A stretch of DNA of 64,000 nt from Fulvia fulva. Taxonomy: Eukaryota > Ascomycota > Dothideomycetes > Mycosphaerellales > Mycosphaerellaceae. Positions 54,672-64,000 of the stretch are shown piece after piece. Within the stretch, counting starts at the first letter, position 1. Every line of letters starts with the position of its first letter. Location: contig NC_063021.1 in assembly GCF_020509005.1 (NCBI RefSeq), positions 3,348,001 through 3,412,000 on the forward strand. The letters are read 5' to 3'. The notes under the pieces were generated by a model. That model saw nothing but the letters and a program-made list of their open reading frames with translations. It did not search any database and was not told the DNA's origin. The position numbers and the translations under genes were made by a program.

Positions 54672-56372
54672 ATGCCTTCTTCCTCGACCTACCCACCTCT
54701 TGACATCCCCAATGTCGGACTATGGGACTTCATGTTTGAGAGGAAGAACAGAGACTTTCCAGACGATAAGGGTATGTATAGCCTGTGCTACCTGGAAATG
54801 CATTGCTGATCTTGAGCAGTCATTTACGTCGACCCATACACGAACCGCTCCTACACCTACGCCGAAACAAAGCAGACAGCGACCGACTTTGGCAAGGGAT
54901 TGAAAGGCTTTTGGGATTGGCAGAAGGGCGATGTGCTAGCACTCTATACACCAAATTGCATCGACACACCAGCCATCACATGGGGAGTACATTTCGCTGG
55001 AGGCATTGTCTCGCCTGCCAACCCGGGATATACAGAAGATGAGCTGGCATATCAGCTGAAGGACAGTGGTGCAAAAGCTCTCTTGACGCAGCTGCCGCAG
55101 CTCGATATCGCAGTAAGAGCGGCGAAGAAGGCCGGCATACCAGATGACCGCATTGCATTGGTCGGCGACGAGAGACATCCGAGCGGCAAGTACAAGCACT
55201 TCACCAATGTGCGAAACATCTCCGGCACCCAGCGGTTCCGCCGAGCCAAGGTCAACCCAGACACGGACCTTGCATTCCTCGTATACTCATCTGGCACAAC
55301 TGGTCTGCCCAAGGGCGTCATGCTGAGCCATCGCAACATCGTTGCCAACACGCTGCAGATCACAACCGGAGAGGCGCCTCTGACATGGCAGAAGGACTCC
55401 GTCCTGGCATTCTTACCGTTTTTCCACATCTACGGCTTGACTTGCTTGATTCACCAATCCTTCTACCGTGGCCTCAAGTGTGTTGTCATGCCCAAGTTCG
55501 ACCTCGAGAAATGGTGCAAGATCGTCCAAGACCACAAGATTACAATGTCATACGTTGTTCCTCCCGTTGTCCTCGGTCTGACAAAGCACCCACTCGTCGA
55601 CAAATTCGACCTCTCTTCCCTCCGCATGATGAACTCTGGCGCCGCTCCTCTGACCAAAGACCTCGTAGAAGCAACCTACAAACGCATCAAAGTCCCCATC
55701 AAGCAAGGCTACGGTCTCTCAGAAACCAGTCCGACCACACACACCCAGCTCTGGGAAGACTGGCAGACCACGATTGGCAGTGTGGGAATTCTCCTGCCTG
55801 GTATGACGGCGAAGTATATGTCCCCAGAAGAGAAGGAACTACCACAAGGCGAAGTCGGCGAGCTCTGGCTTCACGGTCCTAACGTCTTCAAGGGCTACCT
55901 AAACAACCCCGAAGGCACCAAGAACGCTCTCACAGAAGACGGCTACTTCAAGACCGGCGACGTCGGCTACCAAGATAAGAATGGAAACTTCTACATCACA
56001 GATCGTGTCAAGGAGCTCATCAAATACAAAGGATTCCAGGTTCCACCTGCAGAACTCGAAGGCTACCTCGCCGCGCACGATAAGATCGATGATGTAGCAG
56101 TTCTCGGTGTGTTCAAAGAGGAGCTGGCTACGGAAGTGCCTTTGGCATATGTCGTGCCCAAGGCAGGCGTCGAGCCAGGACCAAAGTTAGAGAAGGAGAT
56201 TGTGGACTGGATTGCCAAGAAGGTGGCGAATCACAAAAAGCTTCGAGGTGGAGTGAAGTTCACGAATGAGATCCCGAAGAGTGCGGCAGGGAAGATTTTG
56301 AGGCGGATGCTGAAGGTGAAGCACCAGGAGGAGGAAGTGAAGGCGTTGGCGCCGCCAAAGGCGAAGTTGTAA
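54672..56372 (+). CDS. 4-coumarate-CoA-ligase-like acyl/aryl-CoA synthetase, peroxisomal
   Basis: Exons 54672-54771 and 54820-56372 give 550 residues; the 48-nt intron has GTATGT, a GCTGAT branch and GAGCAG. It is an ANL-superfamily adenylate-forming enzyme: A3 motif YSSGTTGLPKGVMLSH, LPFFHIYGL, GYGLSETSP, GYFKTGDVGY, DRVKELIKYKGFQV and catalytic lysine region KSAAGKILRR. The C terminus AKL is a canonical PTS1, so peroxisomal import is expected. Substrate could be a phenylpropenoate, medium or branched fatty acid, or a secondary-metabolite acid; sequence does not decide. No cluster genes surround it. Confidence 0.92.
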
Positions 56373-56454
56373 GATTTACGATCGATGAGGATACATGTCG
56401 TGAAGATACACGTAAAATTTATGAGCTTTCTCACGCCACCATCAGAGGATTGAC

Positions 56455-56602
56455 AAAAAGAACAACCACCTTCGTCAGAATGACACCTTCATTTACGAGC
56501 AGTTGAACAGAAGTCATTTTGGCTTGCCACCAGTTGCGATAGAGAGTGAAGTGTAGAACCAGCACGATTGACTGCTCCATTCCGCCGAAGGTGGTTGTCA
56601 AC
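56455..56602 (-). repeat. Inverted-repeat element with Pol III-type ending
   Basis: The plus-strand left end AAAAAGAACAACCACCTTCG and the right end CCGAAGGTGGTTGTCAAC are complementary over the whole CAACCACCTTCG block and, with few mismatches, through GAATG. Read on the minus strand it starts with the stem, has TGGAGCAGTCA (imperfect A-box) and ends GGTGGTTGTTCTTTTT. Same architecture as 1705-2787 but a different stem sequence. Confidence 0.6.
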
Positions 56603-57036
56603 GGGCTACATATCCAAGCAGTATATAAATGCTGCACGGCCGGTTGGCAACGTAAAAGCAAAATTGGACTTCTCTAATCTGCGCAGTCACAGGCTAGTCG
56701 CGGCTCTGAGATCGTGAGATGTCTGCTCAGTCCGTATGCTGAGATACTCACAGCACAGGCTGGAAACAATGCTGACGATCAGGGTTTCATTCGCGGAGGT
56801 AAAAGACGTGTCCAGATCGCTGCAATGACAGCTAACGACATAGTGTATTGTTGGCTAACAGTTACTGGTGGAGAGGCAGCCGTCGTCGAGGAATGGGGGG
56901 CGCAGCTGGAAGTAAATATGCCCTAATTGACCCTACAGGACACGTTCCCCACATCTCTGATGTCCTGGCATACTTGTAGCCATACGTCTAGCTGTCGAAG
57001 TGGTCAGATATGCTAAATTTTGTCTGATCTTGAAGC

Positions 57037-57198
57037 AAAAAGAACAACGAGCCACGCAGACATGGCACCGCCAACGCTTTCACACCGCACGTAGCCTTCT
57101 TGTACGTGCGATGGCGAAATGCGTGAGCTTTCTAGCGTTAGAGGCAGCAGATTGCCGCTTCTTCCACTCAGCCACATTGACGAGACTCGTTGTCGAAG
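57037..57198 (-). repeat. Inverted-repeat element with A-box match
   Basis: The ends AGAACAACGAGCCACGCAGA and GACGAGACTCGTTGTCGAAG are complementary around ACAACGAG, with TGRC(A)TGGC pairing beyond. On the minus strand TGGCTGAGTGG (57164-57174) fits the A-box consensus and the 3' end reads CTCGTTGTTCTTTTTGC. Confidence 0.6.
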
Positions 57199-57573
57199 GC
57201 GCATGCGACTGGATGGTACATATACCTTAATGGGTGCTGTTGTCGAGTGAGCTCGCGAATAGGAAAGGTTCACGAGCATACGTGATGATGAAGCACAGGT
57301 AAAGGTGCTGCTGCATATGTATGTGGAAGAGTATTGGTTCACACTTTTCGGGGTGCATTGAGCTCCTTGATCATACCTTACCCAACAGATCTCAATGGCT
57401 AGTTTAATTCATTGGTCTAGCCGTACTGTCTATGCGTGATGTAAGGAAACACTTCCTCAGGCTGTGGGCTGCAAGCATGTGATGCCAAGACTTTGGAGCT
57501 CTTTTTGCCACCACCGGACGTCATGATATCTGTTCCAGCCCTTGCCACAGAGATAGCATCCAGCTCCTGCCTA

Positions 57574-58410
57574 CTAGAGTTTTGCGATCAGTCTCTCCTT
57601 CATACGCGCCCACGACCACTTGCTGTCCTCACCCGCAGCATCCATCGCACTACGAGATACCCTCAAACGTCTCGCCTCGCCACCTTGCAGCTCTCTCAAC
57701 TGCTCCTCGACCTTGACCTCTCGCTCACGAAGACTATTCTCATGTTCTTCCGCCAGTCTCACAATCTCAGCATGCATGTCATCTTGGAGCTGGATCTGAT
57801 GCCTTAAAATCTCAGCCACCTCTAGCATCTCCGTCTGCTGCCTATCATATACCCTCCTCCTCAACTCCAGACTCCTGTGCGCCTTCTGCAGGGTGCGGAA
57901 GAGGCGGTCCATTGATCGTTGCCATCGCTGACGTGAGAGTCTACGCTCTTCGAGTGCGGCTTCACGATGCTGGATAGGGCGATGGAGGCGTGGGAGGCGG
58001 CTGAGCAGGCGGCGAGGATGTGGAGGAGCTGGGTCGGTGCCGGAAGTATCATGTTCGGCGGGGATTCCGGAATCATTGGCGGCGGTGGTTGAGGGGAATG
58101 CTCGCTGCACATAGCCAGGTTCAAGCGGCAACTGAAGTTCCGAGTCGTTCTCTGGCTCCTCATCATCGAGATCGATATCGTAGAGAACGGTGCGGCACGA
58201 TGGGCATGTTGCTGCAGTCTTGAGCCATGTTTTAGCGCATTCGAGGCAGAAGGTGTGCTCGCATGGAGTGGTGATGGGCGCAGTCAGGTGCTGCTGAAGG
58301 TCAGTAAAGTCAGTGTGCCGGTATGTGTTGGCATGACTCACTTCGTAGCAGATAGGGCATTGTGGTGGTGTGAGTGTTGAGAGGAAGTCTTTCCTGGACG
58401 CGAGTGGCAT
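57574..58410 (-). CDS. RING-HC finger protein with coiled coil
   Basis: Exons 58342-58410 and 57574-58293 give 262 residues. The frame is also open through the 48-nt intron (58294-58341, GTGAGT..CTTCAG, with CTGAC), but removing it gives a tidier RING: CPICYE followed soon by PCEHTFCLEC and TCPSCR. After the RING come an acidic patch, a Ser/Pro part and a long charged coiled coil (about residues 140-250; RRRVYDRQQTEMLEVAEIL, EIVRLAEEHENSLREREV). It is probably a ubiquitin E3; partners unknown. If the 48 nt are retained, the protein is 278 residues. Confidence 0.75.
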   Translation of the reverse strand: MPLASRKDFLSTLTPPQCPICYEVSHANTYRHTDFTDLQQHLTAPITTPCEHTFCLECAKTWLKTAATCPSCRTVLYDIDLDDEEPENDSELQLPLEPGYVQRAFPSTTAANDSGIPAEHDTSGTDPAPPHPRRLLSRLPRLHRPIQHREAALEERRLSRQRWQRSMDRLFRTLQKAHRSLELRRRVYDRQQTEMLEVAEILRHQIQLQDDMHAEIVRLAEEHENSLREREVKVEEQLRELQGGEARRLRVSRSAMDAAGEDSKWSWARMKERLIAKL

Positions 58411-58989
58411 GTTGTGGTATCTGGAGGGTGGTATTTGTGCGCGTTCCCTGTCTCGAGCAGATGTTGTGCGTCGTGGACTGTGTTCCGAGTGAGAAAGCTG
58501 AAGCGATGCACCAGATACCGATGCTATTTGTGAAGCTACATATTATGTGAGTCGAAGTGTCGCATGTAGTGCCACATTCACTCGAGAGAGGATGGAGAAA
58601 TTTGCACCTGGATGTTATTCACTCGCCCGGAAATTTATCTAGCGCCGTTGATCATGCATTTACTCTGAGTACAGCAATTGGAGTTTTGTCAGAGTGATTG
58701 TCGAAGCAACATCATCCAGAACGTGAAAGCAGTGCCTACAACTTCTCAACGGGTCGACTGATTCTGAAGCCGTGGGCATTGCCGGACCGCATTTAGCCTG
58801 TCGATGTAGAGGGTGACCAGTATCTCGCGACCAGTGGCTGTTGCAGCACATGTACCACATAAGCGCAATGTTTCCTGTGTAGTCGTGAAGAAGGTAGGAA
58901 GCATTCGTGAACACTGACAGATAACCCGATTATCCATGCCCTTCCTAGTGTCCACCCTATAGTCTTTGGTCTACAGTACCGTCAACGCC
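58411..58989. other. Intergenic
   Basis: Divergent region of the RING gene and the 329-aa gene. No particular element seen. Confidence 0.45.
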
Positions 58990-59979
58990 ATGGATGTTGA
59001 AGACAACAACGGAAGCATACTCACGGAAGATGACCTCTGGTCAGCACCCATGGAGCAATGCCACAAAGAGCTCGTCATCAAGCACCTTCGGCGCCTCCAC
59101 AGGATCATCAGCGAGCACGACGAATCCTCGATCGGCCAGTACACGCACAAGCAAGCTGCTCGCGAACAGCTTGCCAGGGTAACGCTGATCATCCGCGACT
59201 ACATGCGCATCCCTTACACCGACAACATGGAGAGCATGGTCGCCGATGTGGTGGATGGAAGCTACTATGTCGAAGGCACGCAGGATACGTACAACCAGCC
59301 CATCTTTGTGAACTCTGCGCTCTTTAGTAGGGAGCAAGAGCTTGCGGTGATGATTCAGGAACAGTCTGCTGAGAGTGTTGATGATGTGATTGAGCTGTGG
59401 AATGTTATTCCGGAGAAGTCGAATAAGGTGCTGCCAGATAGCTGTCCAAGGGCAGATATCGGCTGTGATATTGACTGGAACGAGGTCTTATGCAAGTCGA
59501 GGTCCGAGTCTAATCTGTTGCACCACTTCGGACACCTTCAGATCGAGGATATCGACGAGTGGAAGAAGGATCTTCATACCAGAAAGCTGGAGGAGCTTGA
59601 TCTGCATTGGCCGCCAGTCTTCAAAGACCCAAAGCCGAACGTTGGATGGCAGCGCGAAAGGAGCAATACATCATCGATGCCGGCTTCCAGAGCGGAGTCG
59701 AAGGCGCGAGAAGCGGCGATGGCATCGACACCATCCAGTCTGCACCGAAGACCAACGTTCGGCTCGCCGACTCCTTTAAGCCCGTTTCGCAGTCGCGCAG
59801 TATCCCGGGCTTCTTTCAACAGAGGAGAGAATCTCTTCTCGATCGCAGAGAGCGAGCTTCACGATCGTTTTGCTCAATTGAAGTCTCGCTCGCCGGTCAT
59901 CCGAGGTCGTGCGGCCTGGCGACTGTCTCCAGAACTGCAGACAGATGACTGTGACGATCCGGAGTTTGCGGTAGATTAA
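58990..59979 (+). CDS. Uncharacterised 329-residue protein
   Basis: An unspliced frame starting at a well-placed ATG (GCCATGGAT). The first half is helical and acidic (CHKELVIKHLRRLHRIISEH, LARVTLIIRDYMRIPY, SALFSREQELAVMI). The second half is Ser/Arg-rich and disordered. No signal peptide, membrane segment or recognised domain. It looks like a genuine conserved fungal protein by codon use and lack of low-complexity in its first half, but I cannot name it. It converges with the 81-aa gene, ending 24 bp from it. Confidence 0.6.
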   Translation: MDVEDNNGSILTEDDLWSAPMEQCHKELVIKHLRRLHRIISEHDESSIGQYTHKQAAREQLARVTLIIRDYMRIPYTDNMESMVADVVDGSYYVEGTQDTYNQPIFVNSALFSREQELAVMIQEQSAESVDDVIELWNVIPEKSNKVLPDSCPRADIGCDIDWNEVLCKSRSESNLLHHFGHLQIEDIDEWKKDLHTRKLEELDLHWPPVFKDPKPNVGWQRERSNTSSMPASRAESKAREAAMASTPSSLHRRPTFGSPTPLSPFRSRAVSRASFNRGENLFSIAESELHDRFAQLKSRSPVIRGRAAWRLSPELQTDDCDDPEFAVD

Positions 59980-60003
59980 CCGACCTTGGCAATCGTCCAC
60001 GAT

Positions 60004-60300
60004 TTAGCCTAGCATACCACCCATAAGTGCAAGCCCACCGAAGCCATCAAGATCTTCCACGAGTTCCAATGTGGTCTCGTTGTCGAGGACTTCCAGGCCG
60101 TTGATGTTGAGACGCCACTCTGACAGAGCAACACAGGCGATTCTTGGCTAGCGAGACTGCTCTCTCTTACGTACGCCATTCCACGCTCGGTGAACGTGAC
60201 CACCGAGGAAGCGTTGGTCGAGCATTAGCATGGCGAACCAAAGTAGCACGATGAGAGTCGTCACCTGCAAGAGGCGCTCCATGAAGGTCGGGTTTTCCAT
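60004..60300 (-). CDS. Small membrane protein, 81 residues
   Basis: Exons 60171-60300 and 60004-60119; the 51-nt intron has GTAAGA, a CTAGC-like branch and GTCAG and joins WNGV to QWRLNINGLEVLD. One N-terminal membrane segment (LLQVTTLIVLLWFAMLML) is followed by an amphipathic region and a Gly/Leu/Met-rich end (GFGGLALMGGMLG). No family recognised. It is too short to stand out as an open frame, and only the spliced form makes sense. Confidence 0.55.
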
Positions 60301-61496
60301 GATTGCTCGGGTCTACTGATGGGGTGAGAGCAAACAGAAAGGTTGCTGTGGCCGGACTCAGATTGAGTGATGATCTGTTGAGGGAAAGTAGAGGGAAAGG
60401 CGAGAGAACGTCGAGGATCAAGTAGTCCTTATGTCTTCGTCTATGCTATGGCCTGGCGGATCAGCTGAGATCAGCAGTGTATGACAAATTAGTGAGGCTT
60501 TTTTTGGAGGAGCCTCGAGTTCCTTTCAACATGCATCTAGCTCATATTCACGTCGGCGGGAATGTTTATGAATGACTGCTGGGTGGAGATGTCTATGAGT
60601 GACTGCTGGGTGTGAGAGCGTCCGGCGACTCTGCTACAACTGCTCTTTCTCCAAGGTTATGCATCGCAACCTGCTGCGTGTACCATCTTGCAATCGCTAT
60701 CCGTGGGCCACGACCAGGAGGTCACGACCAAGTACATGCTTGCGGATACCTCGTGAAGCCTGATTCTTGTGTGCGTTGCTGATGGTAAAATGTGCTGTTG
60801 GCGGTTGTGAACCTCCAAAGGTAAGCGTAGCGGAGTGGAGCTCTCTACCAACCCTTCTAGACTGCAAAGTAGCGTGCGATCCACGCTACCGCTACCCGAC
60901 GTACAGTGCTTATTATACGACGACATAGGCGTTAGCGACGAGTATATGTTTGCGAGTTCGCCAACAGGCACAGTGCGGCAGGTCACGTGACCCAAAAGCT
61001 TGAAAGTCGACCAATCAGAGCGGGCGCCAAGGCTAGTTGAGGGCTGGTACAGAGCTTCACTCCCTCGCTGACGCCTCACCTACGTACTCGCAAGCTCGTA
61101 CTCCGGTGTGGCTAGCGCTCGGTCGCTACTCTTAATGATGGCGTGTCGAAGATGTGAGGTGCAAGAAGGATCAGAGCTGACTCAGCTTTCGGAAGTCCGA
61201 AACGCCATTGAACCTCAACAGCAGACTGTCAGCAGTTCCTTCCTCCTTTCTCCTCCACCAACATCATCAAATGCGACGGCATTGGAGTCGAAGTGCCACC
61301 ACCGTATCCAGGCCATATGACTCAATGGAGCGTGAACCGCGACAACGACAAAAGGACCCCGTCATAACACTGAGGAGTCCACTGTGGTGATTTCAAGCCC
61401 GCATCGTGACACGCACGAGGTCTTGCCAGGCAGAATCTCGCAAAGACCCTTCCAGGGGCATACAAATGTTCAGTCGTGCTTCGACAGACGGTCGAA
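60301..61496. other. Gene-free 1.2-kb stretch
   Basis: No gene. A 27-bp imperfect tandem duplication (TATGARTGACTGCTGGGTG core) lies at 60565-60618. An imperfect inverted repeat around GTAGCG/CGCTAC lies near 60827-60900. Confidence 0.45.
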
Positions 61497-62830
61497 TTAT
61501 GATCGAGCCAGACTGGTCAACGCATCGGCGTAATGTCGTGCCGCCAGCGGAGTCGAGGTTGACTGGCGTAGCATGCGAGCCGCCCGGTGAAGAATGTCTC
61601 GAGCACCCGCACGCGTGCAGAGGTCTCGTACGTTGTGGGTCCTGAGAGTCACAGAGCCCTCGCCCCTGCGGACGAACATCTGCACAAACTCATCATCGAG
61701 GGGTCGATCAATGTTGACGACCATGGGGAATTCTTCACAAATCTCGTTCTCCAGGTCGATACGATACTCCGATTGACTTGGCATGCTCTCGGGACCTCTG
61801 GACTTGGGTGTGACACTGGAAGCTTGCTCATCGTTGCCAGCGGGAGGACAAATTTTGTCGCGAAGCTCGGCTGATGTCCAAGCAAACGCCCATAACACAA
61901 GCGCGGCGATGAAGATCGAATATGGTTGAATCAAAGTTGCGGATGTGTATCTGCGTACATGCCAGGAAATCGCGCCGGCATGTACAACAGTAAGACGTGC
62001 TTTGTGGCAATCTTTGCGGGCCCATGCCCTGATCCTTCGCATGCTGGTCGCCTTCGATACGTTTGCCGTAACAGGAGTAAATGGCAGTCGCCGACTGGAA
62101 GCTGTGCCCTGGTCGGCCCTTTCGTCCATCATTGCTGGAAGATCCTTGATCGGGGCGAGGAGAACTATTCGTGCCAGGTGGAGATCGTTGAAGAGAGACC
62201 CGTCGACACCGTGGTTGCGTGCTGACTGGGCGAGGGCCTCCCAATGACTTGCATCGAGATAATCACAGGCACCATTTCGCCAACGGGCATAATCTGCGAT
62301 TTCTGCGACACTGGCGAGATTACCGCGACCGACACCGTCGATTGTCGAGAACGGGTCGTCGTAGAAACGAGCAACATCAAACGACCGGTGAACCACGGAG
62401 TATGTCAAGGCACATTTGACAAAGTCAGACCATTCTTTCACCTATGGTCATCGTCTGGAACGTCTGGGACATGGCGCTGCGCAAGGTTTCCCGAGTTTCT
62501 TCCTCCTCCATAAATGAGGCGGCGCTCATATTGTCGTGCGGCCATGGCGAAGAAGATCTCGAGGAGCTCCATTGTTGCCAACTCTCTGCGGCCTATAGCT
62601 CTTCCGAGCAGGAGATCTTCAATCCCAAGGCTAAGTCATCCAATATTGGCCTCGAGTGGCGTATGCAAGCAAACTGCGCATCGAGTATCTAACAGAAATT
62701 AACTTCTGGATTGGAAATGATGGAGACACCTTACCCGAACGAATATGCCAGTCCGCCGACGCGTCTCTCGGCAACGCCATGCAAGCCATGCGACCCCGAC
62801 CTCCTGCCCATGGTCAAGAGGATAGGATGC
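61497..62830 (-). pseudogene. Relic of a fungal-specific transcription factor, DNA-binding part lost
   Basis: The 314-codon frame 61497-62441 resembles the C-terminal end of fungal zinc-finger transcription factors: LTVVHAGAISWHVRRYTSATLIQPYSIF, FIAALVLWAFAW, NIDRPLDDEFVQMFVRRG, DILHRAARML and YADALTSLARS. Upstream on the same strand similar pieces occur in shifting frames, for example AWLAWRCRETRRRTGIF near 62770 and TRETLRSAMSQTFQTMT near 62450, with stops between. No zinc-finger DNA-binding domain is found before the sequence becomes anonymous at about 62.9 kb. Frameshifts and the missing 5' half make it a relic, though a multi-intron reading of the 3' part cannot be excluded. Confidence 0.5.
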
Positions 62831-64000
62831 GTCCAGTTCGGTCAGGATGCCAAAGCGGACAGACGCCTCTATCGCACTGGTAGCCCGATCCGACCTGGGA
62901 GCCTAAAGAAACGAAGTCGGTCCGGGGGCTTAGGTACAAACCGACTGCATTTAGCAAACAACTCTGCAAATGCGGAAGTGATGCGTGCGCCTGATTTAAT
63001 GGATCCTGTTTCGTGATCAGCAGGAGATTTACTTAGCTAGGACTGGGTTGAAGAATTACGTAGTGGGCTAGCAATTCACACAGCAGCAGATTCAGCCGAT
63101 CCGCACATAGGTCATTGTCGGTAGAAGGCACATAGCGAGCGCCAACTACAGCTATAGCGAGAGAGGTTGACTAGCCCTATAATAGAATGCATAGCAGAGG
63201 TTGATCAAGGAACGGGTAGACTAGGTGGAACCCGGAGAAGTATATGCTAATAAGACGCTCTAGGGTTGTTCGATCGGGCAACATCTACATGTCGCTGCAA
63301 TCAAGAATCGCTTACGCGCGTTACAAGAGATCATTATATATGTCGCCCGGCAGCTCGAAGGGACACTGACGTGGCTGGTACGCCGCAACGCGGTATTTCT
63401 GCTATACAGCTTCAGCAAATGTTCTGCCCCAGCTCGATCCGGAGTCAGGGTTCGAAGGCGACGTAGACATGCGCGGGATCCTGTTCTGGAAGAGCCGTCG
63501 AAAAGATCGTTCGTGCTCGCTGATGCGCGCGCCGGCGCCGTCCACGTATCTGGCCTCATTCTCGCGCGGTCCATCGAACAAGGGAAACATTACTGCAGGC
63601 GCCATTGCAGCTGCTGTGCCCACAGCTGTACTTCCTAAGCAGAGCGCGAGTTGGGCGTACCCGTAACCTGGATGGAGTAATGAGATGAATGCGCTCACGG
63701 TGGTCAATAGCTATCTCCTAAATCAGACCGCGGCATCGCTCGTTGTTCTTGGTGTTGAAGTGAAGCCACCAATCCGCCAAGAAGCTTGCTTGGTCACGTG
63801 GTGGAGCGAACACCTGACTTGGGAGGTAGGTCAATAGTATGCTTGGCCGAGTACATCTTAGTGGACGCCTGGATCAATTGGAGCCTCATCAATACGATAT
63901 CATCAAGAGTGGTATGGACGTTTACAAATCGATACGACATTTACTGCGGACTGCTCGCCCTTTCTGGCCTTTGGGCTTGCCAACATGGCACGCGGACTGG
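62831..64000. other. Degraded, anonymous right end
   Basis: No confident gene. 63030-63250 is poor in coding signal and rich in CTAG/TAGC words. A minus frame at 63402-63707 (YGYAQLALCLGSTAVG, MFPLFDGPRENEARYVD) might be a coding fragment behind an acceptor at about 63672, but lacks a start. Confidence 0.4.

Larger units (their letters stand above)
56373..57573. other. Gene-free stretch with two inverted-repeat elements
   Basis: No coding gene. It holds the two elements listed separately (56455-56602, 57037-57198), 434 bp apart in the same orientation. Confidence 0.55.

Noticed and set aside
62444..62692. Plus-strand frame with VWNVWDMALRKVS
   Set aside because: It is antisense to the transcription-factor relic and shows no conserved pattern.

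Overview
This window is nuclear DNA of a filamentous ascomycete (Pezizomycotina), most likely a Dothideomycete. Genes are dense and unspliced or split by short introns (about 47-138 nt) with GT..AG ends and CTRAY branch points. Neighbours are often divergent or convergent pairs. Gene content is typical of filamentous fungi: Shr3 chaperone, INSIG, GH47 mannosidase, a copia-type retrotransposon and secreted cysteine-rich proteins. The class-level placement is inference. Intron positions and starts were worked out by hand from frame, splice signals and protein continuity.

Layout. 1-3.1 kb is gene-poor: a minisatellite of small hairpins (41-380), a broken O-methyltransferase (1106-1631) and a tandem array of about 230-bp units, each holding a roughly 150-bp inverted repeat (1705-2787). 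3.1-12.5 kb is housekeeping: a cation/Ca2+ exchanger, condensin subunit Brn1, the meiotic factor Mnd1 and a sugar transporter. 12.5-14.8 kb is gene-free but holds a tRNA-like locus and another inverted-repeat element. 14.8-28.2 kb holds an STK19-like protein, the diacylglycerol acyltransferase Dga1, a CSA/ERCC8-type WD40 protein, a RING protein, Shr3, the purine enzyme Ade17, a four-repeat Myb-like protein and INSIG. An intact copia retrotransposon (28512-34128, identical LTRs, TGAAC target duplication) sits between INSIG and YTM1. 34.3-39.6 kb holds YTM1, a PHD-finger/PIF1-type helicase and a GNAT-like protein.

39.6-49 kb looks accessory: a broken MFS transporter, a 117-aa cysteine-rich secreted protein, a 707-aa secreted protein, a secreted HELAH metalloprotease carrying an in-frame TGA, and a frameshifted gene. 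49-60.3 kb returns to housekeeping genes: an 87-aa protein, GH47 alpha-mannosidase, a Myb-like protein, Atp11, a peroxisomal 4-coumarate-CoA-ligase-like enzyme, a RING protein, an unknown 329-aa protein and an 81-aa membrane protein. The right end (60.3-64 kb) is degraded and holds the relic of a fungal transcription factor.

How genes relate. Lipid and sterol functions recur (Dga1, INSIG, acyl/aryl-CoA ligase). The STK19-like and CSA-like genes lie 2.5 kb apart around DGA1, which is notable because human STK19 and CSA work together in transcription-coupled repair. The most unusual signal is the family of inverted-repeat elements. Their stems differ between copies yet stay self-complementary, most or several carry a Pol III A-box-like motif, and many end in GTTGTTCTTTTT. 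A tRNA-like gene at 14228-14361 shares this ending.
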